From positions 1-32,052 of the forward strand of contig CALVSR010000011.1 of NCBI GenBank assembly GCA_944359075.1: DNA of 32,052 bases. Reading direction: 5' to 3'. The position numbers and the translations under genes were made by a program. How positions within the stretch are numbered: the first letter of the stretch is position 1; each line of letters opens with the position of its first letter. The DNA comes from an uncultured Bacilli bacterium (lineage in GTDB: Bacteria > Bacillota_I > Bacilli_A > RF39 > UBA660). Under the pieces are notes generated by a model. It ran no database searches, was not told the DNA's origin, and worked only from the letters and a program-made list of their open reading frames with translations. Below are positions 16,501-25,250 of the stretch, piece after piece.

Positions 16501-19476
16501 AATTCTACGATCATAATCTAATTTCCTATTCTGTAGTTGATTATTTAAATTAGTTATCTGAATATTTAATTGTGTTGCTATTTTGGTATCTTGATTTACC
16601 TTTGATTTTAATAATTGCTGTTTTTGTTTTATCTTATCCTCTATTCTTTTTGATAAAGCATCTTTTTCTTGTTCTAAACGTTTTATAGCATTTTCATTAT
16701 TTTCTATTTTCTTTTGATTAACTTCTTTGATTGGTGTTTCTTTTTTTATCTCACTAGCTAGTTTTCTTGTTTCCTGAAAAGTATTTTTTAGAGCAATAGA
16801 GCCTTTTTTTATTTTAATCATATCTGTTCTTGTACCTCTAGCAGGAAAGTTTTTTTCTAGGTATTCTTGCCACTCATTATTCTTATTAAAAAAAGAACTG
16901 TTTTCTAGTTCTTGCGTATTTTTGTTATTTTCCTGCATAGAATATTTAGTAGATAACGTGTCCGATTTGACATTTGTGTTAGATTGTGATATATTATCTA
17001 CAGAAAAACCAGTAGGTCGATTCGGACTAGTTTCCGATATACCGCTGGTTTTTTTAATGCTATTTACTTCATAAAAATGCTTATTACCATTATTGTCTAT
17101 ACCAATATTAACTATACCACTAAAAGATTGTCCATCTAAAATAAAATCAAAATTATAATATTCCCATTTTGAATATTTAGATGTATCTTTTGAGGGCATT
17201 GCAGTTTTTATTTTTTCTGATATTTCTAATACATTTTTAAGTTCTGGAGTCAATTTCATTTTTTCATTAAAATTAGGTTGTTTTTTGCCAGGGTTTGTAT
17301 ATTTGTTAGCTGAGGTTCTATCAATTATTGCTTGATCATTGCCAGATAAAGTAGTTGTACCTCGTAAATAATCATTAATATACATTTTAGCTATTTTATT
17401 ATATTCACTAGGTTTGATTCCATCAAAAATATTTTGATCTGTATCCACACTAACAAAATTTTTACCATTTGAATCTTGTTTAATACTTAACTTGGTAGTT
17501 TCTAGATTATTATTTTTGTTTCTATAAGCTTCTTCCCACTTGTTTTTTAAATCTTTAATAAATAAACTTTCTTTTGAGTTACCAGTTATTTTATTAGCTA
17601 AAGAAACAATTGAATTATATATTCTTTTAAATATACTAGGTTTTTCCATAGAAAGATTATGAATGAATTCTTGACTACCAAATAATTGCCCCGATATATC
17701 AGCTAAAACTTCACTAGAAATATCATCAGTACCATATGTTTGCTTTAACGATTCTAAAGTTTGATTAAATTCTTGATTCTTACTTGCATAATCTAATACA
17801 ATTTCTTTCATAGAATTCGTTTCTATGGCATGAGTTACTTCATGCATAATTAAAAACTCTCCTGCACGATCTGAATTAGGATTAATTCTAATTTCAGTTT
17901 CGCCATCTGGAAGAGTTTTTATTTGTGCGTTTACATATTGGTTGCTATTATTAGTTATAGTATCATCAAAAATAACATTATAATTTTTGTCTCGTATTAT
18001 TTTTGAATAAGTATCTAATAAATTTTGAGTTTCTTCTGAATTATCAAAATACTTACTAGCACTTTCTTTTAAAATATTAATTTTTTGATTATCCGATTGT
18101 TCATATCGATATGAGTTAATAGAATTGTTTTGAATATTATTATTTAACTGTTTTAAGCCAATTTGAGAAGAGTTTTGATTTCCTAGACTATTTATACTAT
18201 TTTGATTAATTTCGTTTGAATTTGTAGATGTACTATTGCTACGAGCAGTGTTGTTATTTAATGTTCCCCTAATATCTGAAATGTTATTGGGTGCATCAAT
18301 AATTCCTGCAGTGATAGCACCCATAATAAATGAGGTCATCATATCTTGTACACTTACATTTTTATTTGCCTCTCCAATATTCCCTAAAACAGATTTATCA
18401 CTATTATAATCATATGTAAATTGTTTTAGATAAGGATTAATAAACTCTGATAAAGCTTCTTCTGTACCTTCACCAATTAATTTATATCCTGATTTCAAAA
18501 TAGCTTTTGATAGTTTTTTTGATGACTCCTCTATTCCTTCGCCAATTAGCTTAGAAGCAATACCATCTAATCCTGCTCCTGCTGTTCCTTTTAATCCAGG
18601 AATACCTCCTGTAATCCATTCTGTAACAGTTTCAGTTGCAGCATTCATAATACCATATCTTCTAGCTTCACTTGTTGTAGCACCATTTTGATAAGCTTCT
18701 TCAATTCCACTTCCATAAGACCCAGCTAACATTGGAAGAGACTGAACTAGTTTATTAGTTGAACCTATTTTATTATTAGCTAAAAGATTTACAGATTGTC
18801 TACCTAATTCTTGAGCAATAGCACCACCCATATTATCAGTCTTTACTAAAGAATTAGATTCTACTAAATCTTTATAGAAATCATCTTTTCCTACCGATTC
18901 CATCAATTTATCAGTATAATTAGTAGCTATCATTTCTTGTCTTGCTTGAGCTTTTTCTTTATTCACTTCATCTTCTGTTTTTCCCTTATGAAGTCCAATA
19001 GTTTTTTCTAATTTTGTATTAATTTTATCAGAAATTCCACCAGTTAAATCAGCACCAAAATCAATTATTCCTTCGGCCCCTCTAATAACACCTTCTCCAA
19101 AATTTTGAGCCGTACTTAATATCGTACTACCTAAAGTTTTAGAAATATCTCCAAAGTCATAACCATCTTTTAATGCTTCTGATTCGTTAATGATATTTTT
19201 TCCAGCATTAACGATATTTCTAGGTGCGTTTACTATGGTATTTTTTAAATTATTAGCACCTTGTTTTACTTCTCCTAAGAACATTTTAGTAAAATCACCA
19301 AATTGATATCCATCATCTAACAGATCGTAATGACTTTTATTTGCTTTAGTAGATTTTATTTTAGATTTAGATGTTGTAGTAGGAGCCAATTGAACCTTTT
19401 TTCTTAACTTTATACCATCAACATCTTTATATTCATCTTCATTGTTGTTAGTTAAATTTCCTAAATTGATAGCCAT
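13534..19476 (-). CDS. Giant polyvalent / internal virion protein with metallopeptidase, toxin-like and LPD38-like domains
   Basis: Protein of 1980 aa, probably packed in the virion and injected with DNA. The N-terminus (1-400) has repeated amphipathic Gly-rich helices, including two GYxFGDxxK repeats (57-64 and 106-113), and likely contacts membrane. After an Asn/Ser-rich linker (405-465) comes a zinc metallopeptidase: MHEVTHAIE with H545, E546 and H549, and a likely third ligand E589 in SSEVLADISGQ. Residues about 670-808 (YNKIAKMYINDYLRG, ELKNVLEISEKIKTAM, YNFDFILDGQSFSGIVNIGI) resemble PBECR-type barnase/EndoU/RelE-like domains of polyvalent proteins; this assignment is tentative. A long coiled coil follows (900-1030), then a helical LPD38-like region to about 1700 (LVKLVTAFQLEVNNQYGYML) and a Tyr/Asn-rich C-terminus. 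SD AGGAGG lies before the ATG. Roles could be DNA ejection, peptidoglycan or host-protein cleavage, or attack on rival elements. Confidence 0.7.
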   Translation of the reverse strand: MAINLGNLTNNNEDEYKDVDGIKLRKKVQLAPTTTSKSKIKSTKANKSHYDLLDDGYQFGDFTKMFLGEVKQGANNLKNTIVNAPRNIVNAGKNIINESEALKDGYDFGDISKTLGSTILSTAQNFGEGVIRGAEGIIDFGADLTGGISDKINTKLEKTIGLHKGKTEDEVNKEKAQARQEMIATNYTDKLMESVGKDDFYKDLVESNSLVKTDNMGGAIAQELGRQSVNLLANNKIGSTNKLVQSLPMLAGSYGSGIEEAYQNGATTSEARRYGIMNAATETVTEWITGGIPGLKGTAGAGLDGIASKLIGEGIEESSKKLSKAILKSGYKLIGEGTEEALSEFINPYLKQFTYDYNSDKSVLGNIGEANKNVSVQDMMTSFIMGAITAGIIDAPNNISDIRGTLNNNTARSNSTSTNSNEINQNSINSLGNQNSSQIGLKQLNNNIQNNSINSYRYEQSDNQKINILKESASKYFDNSEETQNLLDTYSKIIRDKNYNVIFDDTITNNSNQYVNAQIKTLPDGETEIRINPNSDRAGEFLIMHEVTHAIETNSMKEIVLDYASKNQEFNQTLESLKQTYGTDDISSEVLADISGQLFGSQEFIHNLSMEKPSIFKRIYNSIVSLANKITGNSKESLFIKDLKNKWEEAYRNKNNNLETTKLSIKQDSNGKNFVSVDTDQNIFDGIKPSEYNKIAKMYINDYLRGTTTLSGNDQAIIDRTSANKYTNPGKKQPNFNEKMKLTPELKNVLEISEKIKTAMPSKDTSKYSKWEYYNFDFILDGQSFSGIVNIGIDNNGNKHFYEVNSIKKTSGISETSPNRPTGFSVDNISQSNTNVKSDTLSTKYSMQENNKNTQELENSSFFNKNNEWQEYLEKNFPARGTRTDMIKIKKGSIALKNTFQETRKLASEIKKETPIKEVNQKKIENNENAIKRLEQEKDALSKRIEDKIKQKQQLLKSKVNQDTKIATQLNIQITNLNNQLQNRKLDYDRRIEYYKNRNEKMNSKDFKIQEQRITKKQEYIDQAYELTENMVDWKDKSAGIKYQINTMKRNMYDIMSKTDADRIYSTYFQPISENNARSENFINSYNERIKNLNLNNKESVAVQMLGEYKYNKETLITGPQVDQYISDNNLDYDKLSNAVEEFRTIYDELIVETNKVLKEQGYKEIEYRKGYFPHFQEEKTQGKFAKLAEKMGFKIDKNQLPTDIAGMTEIFKPGKTYFKNAQRRLGKVTDYNALKGFDNYIRGAADLIFHTEDIQKLRALETVIRTQYTDDAIRQKIESIANNNEYDQDQKQALIDLEFAKINNPLPNLVTELRNYTDSLANKKDIGDRGMEHMLGRETYTIMKNVQSRVSANMVGFNISSALTNFIPITQAWSQVSTKNMAKAIKESISNQFRNDGFDNCSSFLINRTKQADRLYKTKLDNINSKASVIFEAVDSITSNTIVRAKYYDNIDKGMSQEQAIKNANEFAKDIMAGRDKGSMPTIFNRKSPLVKLVTAFQLEVNNQYGYMLKDMSRDLGDEAKKKLVGAFVKMFVGAWLYNQFSEAVTGRKSAFSPIDIVGDSVKTVMNDNLSTYDKISNIATDLVGELPFVGGLLGGGRLPIQSAIPDIGTTTESFTQLFNDETKSKAIKNLTKELSKPIFYVVMPFGGGQLKKTIEGASMYMHDIAGSYTSSGKLRFEAPKDPIGVTKSLIFGQYSSKNATEYFDKGYAPLTENQIKEWKSLDISLSEYRKYRTDFTNLSSIKSDKDSSGNTIKGSASAKKAYSIMNNDEFSKKEKNYLLSALSSSDDDFITVDKLNKIANDEEVYTLFYSLNSDNKKKFIDDIDNKGFTSYDLYDYYQVKNQYEENYTNLKAKELMIDYLVNSNLTNDQKYYLYSKEYASEDTINLLQKFNIKADNYLNTIKYINDIKASYQGNSYTNYRRNAIYQYINGLNASVLEKVVLYKQAGYSISNYKSSLYEYIEKMPLTAIEKKKLWNQLF

Positions 19477-19492
19477 AACTACAACCTCCTAT

Positions 19493-20533
19493 TTATTTTA
19501 TAAATGTAATTCCCGTAGGTGCAGTATACATGTTTCCAACTGACATAAATTGTCCTGTTAAATCTATATATTTATTTTGCGAACCATCCCAAGTATAATA
19601 TTTTCCTGATGATGTTTTCCATACTTTTTGATTATCAATATTTGCACCTGTAGCACCTGTATTTCCTGTTCCAAATAAATCTTTCATCTTATACCCACTG
19701 TTAGAAAGTTTTTCTCCACCAACATTATCAGGCTGATATTTAACTCCGTTTTTATCTAATGTACCAAAAGTTCCATATTTTGTATCTGGGTTAATTTCTC
19801 CCTCATAATAATTCGTTTTGATAGTATTGTTTGAACTTGAATTTGTATTACTAAAGCCTGCGTTACTTGCATTTATTTGAGCCCAAGTCTGAGCATTTTT
19901 AATAGCGTCTTGTTGTTTTTGATATTCTAATTGTAGATTAAATTGTCTAATTGCTTCCTGCCTGTCTGCTTCTGCTTGCTGATTTTCATATTCCTGTTGT
20001 TTTTGTGCTAAATACTGAGCATATACAGTATTATATTGATTTAATGCATTGGCATCTATCTGACTATTTAAATCTGCAATATTTTGATCGTACTGGTTAA
20101 TAGCATTAATGCGGTTTGTATCATACTGTAAGTTTGTGCTGTTTACTTGATCATCAATTGCTTTTAATTGAGATGCCCTATCTTTAAGAATTGAATTTAA
20201 ATTTTCGCCATAACTATTATTAATAGAATTCACTTGACTTCCTACAATGCCTTGAGTAGATAATCCTGCTCTACTCATTGCTCCTTGATTATCTTTTAGA
20301 GCTAACATTCTATTAATATTTGCTTGCTTAGCATTTTCCTCTGCTGTTTGTTTTACCGTGTCTTTTCCTGCATTCAAGGTATTAACTGCATCTAATCTTT
20401 GATTTTCTATTGTACTTAACGCATTTTGCTTAGCTTGGTTTTGCTGATCAATTAAATACTGGCTTTGTTGTTTAATAGCATCTGCATATCTTTTTGCATT
20501 TTCTTCGGCTTCTTGAATCCACGAACTAGCCAT
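19493..20533 (-). CDS. Q/N-rich coiled-coil virion (ejection) protein
   Basis: Protein of 346 aa, with residues 1-215 almost entirely helical and very rich in Gln, Ala and Asn (KQQSQYLIDQQNQAKQNA, YAQYLAQKQQEYENQQAEA). A central Ala/Gly motif MSRAGLSTQGIVGSQVNSI interrupts the helices. The C-terminus is Gly/Thr-rich with KVWKTSSGKYYTWDGSQNKY. This pattern, and its place between the nozzle gene and the giant injected protein, matches the internal or ejection proteins of short-tailed phages that form a trans-envelope channel. SD GAGGAGAG lies before the ATG. No enzymatic motif is seen. Confidence 0.6.
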   Translation of the reverse strand: MASSWIQEAEENAKRYADAIKQQSQYLIDQQNQAKQNALSTIENQRLDAVNTLNAGKDTVKQTAEENAKQANINRMLALKDNQGAMSRAGLSTQGIVGSQVNSINNSYGENLNSILKDRASQLKAIDDQVNSTNLQYDTNRINAINQYDQNIADLNSQIDANALNQYNTVYAQYLAQKQQEYENQQAEADRQEAIRQFNLQLEYQKQQDAIKNAQTWAQINASNAGFSNTNSSSNNTIKTNYYEGEINPDTKYGTFGTLDKNGVKYQPDNVGGEKLSNSGYKMKDLFGTGNTGATGANIDNQKVWKTSSGKYYTWDGSQNKYIDLTGQFMSVGNMYTAPTGITFIK

Positions 20534-20537
20534 TTTA

Positions 20538-22409
20538 TCACTCTCCTCTATATTTACCTGAATTAATATATTCTAAAATTAATCTTTCAAATGTCATTCG
20601 TTTGTTAGTTTGATTACTCATATAAAATTTCACAAACATGAATTTTTTTATTTTTTCTTTTTCTTGGATCGTTTTAGGAAAATCATCATTTAAAGCACTA
20701 TAATTTTTTGTTATAATTTCTACACTTCCATCATCTAAAATGTATCCTAGAGTAATATTACAATCGCCTCCAGGATTCAGTATTAATGTTACAGTTCTAA
20801 CTGTTTTAGCTAAATGGCTTGAATTTAGTTCTAAAAATGGAGTCTCCCAATAAACTTCAACAGGTTCTTCAATATCTAAATAATCATCAGAAAATGAACA
20901 AATTTTTCCGTCTTCTGTTCCAAAATATAACCTATTATTCCATCCAAATAAGACTCTCGCTGGTATATTATCCCAATACCACCATTCATATTGATATTGT
21001 TCTGTTTTAGAATGCTTTGGATAACTTAAATACCTACTATCTGCAATATAAATATGATTGTTAACTGCTAAATAATATTTTCCATTTAGTGAAATAGCTT
21101 GTGCATTTTCTAAATTTTCTTCTTTTAATAATTTTCCATTTATATAATAACTTCTTTGTTGAGCAAATTTTTCACCATTCGAGCTTCCAATAATTGCAAA
21201 TACTCCTTGATCACTTAGAATAAGAGGATCATTTAATAAATTACAATTGCAATTTGCTGTTATACATCCTATATTTTTAGATCCATCTTTTAATGGGAAT
21301 ACTTCCACACTGTCTAATAAATTATAGTCTCTGTAATAGATGGTACTATCTGTATCACTTTGCTTTTTATTAATTCCTAAAGTGCCATCAGACAATCTAG
21401 AGTAACCAGTAATTGGATCTACACCCACTTTTGTAAAATTATCATCTGGCCAATATAAGGGGTTGTCTTGTTCTGAATGAAAATCGTAATTTGCAAAATC
21501 AGGATTACCTGTTGCAAAGATTCTGTTTTCGTTTCCTTCGTACCCATAAAGGCAAGCTATTGTGCATTTATTAATCTTATTAGCATTTTCTGAATTATCT
21601 TTGATTCTATATTGTATTCTTACATTATCTCTACCTAATACGGGACTTGGTCCTGGTGCAGTATTAAATGTAAGAGTTGAAGTTTCTGAATTAAAGGTGT
21701 AATCTGTTATAACTTGATAATCACCTGTATCTTTTAGTATTTCTACTAGTTCAATTGCTTCTACATTTGTATCTTCTAAGATAAAATCTTGTTGATCATA
21801 TTCTGTTGACACTCCATCTACTTCTTTGGTAAGAACTTCCGATAAAAAAGAGTTAATTCTACTTGAACAAACTAAATTTGCTTTTTCATAACTTGTTCCA
21901 CCACCAGATGCATTTCTTGCAATAGAAGTTAGAGGTACATATCCAACCTGATCTAAAAACCTTGCTTGTGCACCACTCCCAAAATCTCCATAAACAACCG
22001 TTCTTGTTCCATCAAAAATAATTAGATATTCGTTAATATAGAGACCTTGAGAGCGATTATCCGTCATTCCTGATAAAATATTAGTATAAGTTTTAAAATC
22101 AGTGCTACACTCATATAAAATAGTACCAGAATGTACTAAAAACATTTCTTTTCCTTTATAATCAATATTCCAGACACCATTTATGTTATTACCAATTGTA
22201 TTTAATATTTTATATCCATTTCTAGATTCATTATAACCATTTTTATTGATGATATTTTTAGCATTGGGGCTTCTTTTTTTATCAACTTCTATTGGGCTAG
22301 AAGTGAAATCTACTCCCATAAAACTATCTATTGTATAGATATTTTTTGTTGGTGATGAAGGAATACTATACATTTGAACTATAGACAGTTTCAATACTGT
22401 TAGGACCAT
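20538..22409 (-). CDS. Tail nozzle / packaged-DNA stabilisation protein (P22 gp10-like)
   Basis: Protein of 623 aa, almost entirely beta-strand. Near the N-terminus, FMGVDFTSSPIEVDKKRSPN followed by AKNIINKNGYNESRNGYK is the typical start of short-tail nozzle proteins (G.n...sp..v...r.p...N......G....R.GY). Repeated blade-like segments (FLVHSGTILYEC, LIIFDGTRTVVYG, KYYLAVNNHIYIAD, RLYFGTEDGKICSF) suggest a beta-propeller. It would cap the connector below the portal. The ATG at 22409 has AAAGGA eight bases upstream and overlaps the connector gene by 44 nt. An ATG at 22373 gives only 8 nt overlap but has no SD. Confidence 0.65.
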   Translation of the reverse strand: MVLTVLKLSIVQMYSIPSSPTKNIYTIDSFMGVDFTSSPIEVDKKRSPNAKNIINKNGYNESRNGYKILNTIGNNINGVWNIDYKGKEMFLVHSGTILYECSTDFKTYTNILSGMTDNRSQGLYINEYLIIFDGTRTVVYGDFGSGAQARFLDQVGYVPLTSIARNASGGGTSYEKANLVCSSRINSFLSEVLTKEVDGVSTEYDQQDFILEDTNVEAIELVEILKDTGDYQVITDYTFNSETSTLTFNTAPGPSPVLGRDNVRIQYRIKDNSENANKINKCTIACLYGYEGNENRIFATGNPDFANYDFHSEQDNPLYWPDDNFTKVGVDPITGYSRLSDGTLGINKKQSDTDSTIYYRDYNLLDSVEVFPLKDGSKNIGCITANCNCNLLNDPLILSDQGVFAIIGSSNGEKFAQQRSYYINGKLLKEENLENAQAISLNGKYYLAVNNHIYIADSRYLSYPKHSKTEQYQYEWWYWDNIPARVLFGWNNRLYFGTEDGKICSFSDDYLDIEEPVEVYWETPFLELNSSHLAKTVRTVTLILNPGGDCNITLGYILDDGSVEIITKNYSALNDDFPKTIQEKEKIKKFMFVKFYMSNQTNKRMTFERLILEYINSGKYRGE

Positions 22410-22965
22410 AACTATGGTCCTTTTCTCCTATTAAATTAACTTGACTTATAAATTCATTCAAATATTGAGTAGCCATTGAAATATCATCATCTTTATATAA
22501 TTCACCAGCAATATAAAGTGGGATTAAACTTAACAATTGGTTATTTAAATCTATTTTTTGAGTTGAGGGTGTACTGGTTGTAATTCTATCTATAAAAGCT
22601 TCATAATAAATAGTAATATTGCCATTAGTCCAATTTTGAATAACTAATACATTGTTACCTTCTACTCGGTAGTTAATATTATCTGTTCCATCGTAACTAA
22701 TTTCATATATTTTTTTAAATTTATCTATTAGATTCTCTAATTGATATTTTCCCGTTTCATTTTTTTCTAATTCATAACTCAAAATATATGGTTTACCATT
22801 TTCCAAAATATAATTAATTGCTTCATTGCATGCTTGTGGCATTGCATTTAAATATGTCTTATATTTTTTATCTGTCTTATAGTTTTCTAACTCATCTACA
22901 TTTAATACATCAGAATTTAAAAACATCTTTTTTAATGATTCAACTTGAATTTCTCCCCAGTTCAT
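22366..22965 (-). CDS. Head-tail connector (adaptor) protein
   Basis: Protein of 199 aa starting MNWGEIQVESLKKMFLNSD, then a helical part (TYLNAMPQACNEAINYILEN), a beta-rich middle and a final helical part (LIPLYIAGELYKDDDISMAT, QYLNEFISQVNLI). Helix-strand-helix adaptors of this size between capsid and nozzle genes bind the portal (compare P22 gp4). The assignment comes mainly from position and the helical pattern. SD AAGGAGGT precedes the ATG, and a structured 68-nt gap lies upstream. Confidence 0.6.
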   Translation of the reverse strand: MNWGEIQVESLKKMFLNSDVLNVDELENYKTDKKYKTYLNAMPQACNEAINYILENGKPYILSYELEKNETGKYQLENLIDKFKKIYEISYDGTDNINYRVEGNNVLVIQNWTNGNITIYYEAFIDRITTSTPSTQKIDLNNQLLSLIPLYIAGELYKDDDISMATQYLNEFISQVNLIGEKDHSYGPNSIETVYSSNV

Positions 22966-22981
22966 TTTATTACCTCCTTGG

Positions 22982-23023
22982 TCAAGTTTGTAGGAGTTGC
23001 ACCTACATTTACTACTAACTTGA
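22982..23023 (-). promoter_or_regulatory. Two-tier stem-loop in the gap before the connector gene
   Basis: Outer arms TCAAGTT (22982-22988) and AACTTGA (23017-23023) enclose the perfect inner hairpin TGTAGG / CCTACA (22989-22994 and 23002-23007), with one 9-nt bulge. It ends just before the connector's SD. A processing or translation-control element is possible. Confidence 0.45.
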
Positions 23024-23026
23024 TAA

Positions 23027-23054
23027 AAAGAAACTAAATATACTTAGCTTCTTT
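23027..23054 (-). terminator. Terminator-like hairpin after the capsid cassette
   Basis: 11-bp stem (arms 23054-23044 and 23037-23027 on the minus strand, one G-U pair), 6-nt loop, running into TTTCTTTTT. It overlaps the last codons and stop of the 131-aa gene. It would lower transcription of the tail genes relative to the capsid. Confidence 0.55.
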
Positions 23055-23429
23055 TAAAATTCTTTTTACTTCTTCTGGTACTTTAACTTCTTCACCGCGT
23101 TTAATTTGATAAGTATATCCATTTATAGTAACTGGAACTAATAAATCATCTGGATTTCTTTCACTAATTGGAATAATAACATCCACCGTTTTTTGCGTGT
23201 TTTTCAATTCTTTATTAGTTTGTCTGGCTATTTTATTCATTTCAGCATCAGAAATTTCTTTTACTCTAGCTTCTACTTCTTCTTGAGCTTTTTTTACCGC
23301 AGCCCTTTCAGCTTCTAAATTTTGAAGTGCTTCATACTGTTCTTTAGTAAGTTCCACACTGACTTTTTCCTCATCTATAATAATTTGATTTGCTTCTTTT
23401 TGTTCACTGATTTTAACATCTTTTGCCAT
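23034..23429 (-). CDS. Hypothetical phage head protein downstream of capsid
   Basis: Protein of 131 aa with a charged coiled coil (LTKEQYEALQNLEAERAAV to about residue 85) and a C-terminal beta module LVPVTINGYTYQIKRGEEVKVPEEVKRIL. That last module recurs in small proteins just after phage capsid genes, but no function is known to me; minor capsid or head-decoration protein is possible. The ATG at 23429 (MAKDVKIS) has GGGAGG upstream and replaces the longer frame from 23459. Confidence 0.55.
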   Translation of the reverse strand: MAKDVKISEQKEANQIIIDEEKVSVELTKEQYEALQNLEAERAAVKKAQEEVEARVKEISDAEMNKIARQTNKELKNTQKTVDVIIPISERNPDDLLVPVTINGYTYQIKRGEEVKVPEEVKRILKEAKYI

Positions 23430-23465
23430 CTCTATTCCTCCCTTAATATAAAAGAGCAACTGCTA

Positions 23466-24413
23466 TTAAGCAGATGCTCCTGTTTCAATTCTTACAATTG
23501 CCAATTCATTTAAACGAATTGCTGTAAACATATTTTTCCAACCAATCGTATTTCTTTGCTCTAATGGGTCTTCTGTTCCAGACTCACTAGCACGTTTTAC
23601 AATGATACGTGGTTTTCCATTACCACTTTCCAAATCAACCATTCCATATGAGTGTCTTCCGTAAATGACAGCTCTATGAATATCTACAGGTGTTGATGCT
23701 TCATTCTTTACAGTTGATGAATTGGTAGAAACTTTAATACGAGTTTTATCTAAGGTACCGATTTCTCCTTTTAATAATGCTCTGGTATTAGCATATTTGG
23801 CAATTTCAGTAAATCCATTGGAAGATTTTTCTTCTTTAAGATCCAATTCTTGGTCTGCGTCAATAATTGCATGATAATAACCATCTTCAAATGTCTTTGC
23901 ACCAGCTTTTTTAAGAGTTTTTTCTGCTTTTCTAATTTCAATAGCAGTTAAAACATCTGTATTTAATACAGCATCACGAGAAGCACGTCCATTTGCATAT
24001 TGAACGGTTGTACCAGTAAGTAATGTATCTCTTACAATTGTATCTACTAGTAATGCAGCTTGTTCTCCTTCTAGTTCGCTGGTTTCTGTGATGGTTGGAT
24101 CTTTTCCAACTAAATCCAAAACATCTGATACTGTTACATAATCTCCATACTGTTTTACTGTTGCTTTTAATGATGTAATATTTAGAGATTTTCCATCAGG
24201 TGTTACACCTTCAGTAAGTGGTGCAGTTGGAATTGCTAAAGAATTATATCTTCTAAATTCTATTTCTGTACCTTTTCCTTTAGGCATTTTCTTTTTATCA
24301 GCATCTTCTGCATATTGAAGTTCTGGTAAAAGTCTTTCTAATAATGTTCTATCATAGAATGTTTGATTTTCCACTGTTAGTGTTCCAATAGTGTTAGTAT
24401 TTAAATTTGGCAT
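23466..24413 (-). CDS. Major capsid protein, N4-gp56 family
   Basis: HK97-fold shell protein of 315 aa. Near-diagnostic segments are YDRTLLERLLPELQYAED, KGTEIEFRRYNSLAIPTAPL, TEGVTPDGKSLNITSLKATV, KQYGDYVTVSDVLDLVGKDP and AALLVDTIVRDTLLTGTTVQ. These match the N4-gp56 family of major capsid proteins found in many Firmicutes prophages. The C-terminus IGWKNMFTAIRLNELAIVRIE is also typical. SD AAAGGAG lies before the ATG. It follows the scaffold gene and precedes a small head protein and a terminator-like hairpin, consistent with high expression of this cassette. Confidence 0.88.
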   Translation of the reverse strand: MPNLNTNTIGTLTVENQTFYDRTLLERLLPELQYAEDADKKKMPKGKGTEIEFRRYNSLAIPTAPLTEGVTPDGKSLNITSLKATVKQYGDYVTVSDVLDLVGKDPTITETSELEGEQAALLVDTIVRDTLLTGTTVQYANGRASRDAVLNTDVLTAIEIRKAEKTLKKAGAKTFEDGYYHAIIDADQELDLKEEKSSNGFTEIAKYANTRALLKGEIGTLDKTRIKVSTNSSTVKNEASTPVDIHRAVIYGRHSYGMVDLESGNGKPRIIVKRASESGTEDPLEQRNTIGWKNMFTAIRLNELAIVRIETGASA

Positions 24414-24430
24414 ATTATCAACTCCTTTTC

Positions 24431-25234
24431 TTATTCGCCATTTTTAACACGTTCTACTTCTTTTAAAAATTCTTCTCTACTCATGTTATTATAGTCAACA
24501 ACATTTGTAGATTGATTATTAAGACTTCCTGGCGTTGAAATTGCATTAGCTATTGCATTTTCTGCTTGTTTCATAGAATCAGTTCTAAATTTATTCTGCA
24601 ATTTTTGATAGTTTTCATAGAGTGTAACTAGAGATTTATTTTTTCCTTCAATATAATCTTTGAATATCTCATCCTCTAGTAATTCAGAAAGGTTAATTTT
24701 AGGGTACTTTTCATTAAACTCCTCAACATCTTTTTTTGCTTGTTCCTGAATCTCTTTTTCTCTCTGACTTTTTTTAATCATTTCTCTTTTCTCATTAGCT
24801 ATATATTCAGCATAATCAGAAAGAGGATCTTTTCCTTCTTGTTCTAATTTACACATAGCTTCATACATTTCAATATCCGTTTCATCTTTTATTGGGGTAT
24901 TAGTAAAAGGATTCATTTTTCCTTTAAATGCTTCTAATTTTCCCCTTTTAAAAGCATCTTGAATCTCTTTATCTCTTTCTTCTTTTTGTCTTCGTTGTTT
25001 AGCAAACTTAGCATTTTCTTCTTTTGATTGAGTTTGCTTTAGATTTTCTTTTGATGTTTCATTTGAATTCGATTCTTGATTTTGAGATTCTTCATTTCCA
25101 TCATCCACTGCATTAAGGTTTTCCTCGTTATTACTGGAATCTGTAAAATTAACCTCATCAGAATCTACTTTAGTAGACGCTTCCTCTACTTCGTTTGGTT
25201 CAGCGACTTCCAACTCTTTTACGCTATCTTCCAT
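24431..25234 (-). CDS. Capsid scaffolding protein
   Basis: Protein of 267 aa with a highly acidic, Asn/Ser/Glu-rich N-terminus (1-75), a basic patch (KFAKQRRQKEERDKEI), the segment MNPFTNTPIKDETDIEMYEA and a long coiled coil (about 150-225). The C-terminus is a short helix, MSREEFLKEVERVKNGE. This composition and its position between portal and capsid are standard for internal scaffolds that guide procapsid assembly and then leave. No protease motif is seen. A strong SD, AAAGGAGGA, follows a tandem repeat in the leader. Confidence 0.75.
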   Translation of the reverse strand: MEDSVKELEVAEPNEVEEASTKVDSDEVNFTDSSNNEENLNAVDDGNEESQNQESNSNETSKENLKQTQSKEENAKFAKQRRQKEERDKEIQDAFKRGKLEAFKGKMNPFTNTPIKDETDIEMYEAMCKLEQEGKDPLSDYAEYIANEKREMIKKSQREKEIQEQAKKDVEEFNEKYPKINLSELLEDEIFKDYIEGKNKSLVTLYENYQKLQNKFRTDSMKQAENAIANAISTPGSLNNQSTNVVDYNNMSREEFLKEVERVKNGE

Positions 25235-25250
25235 ATTTTCTTCCTCCTTT

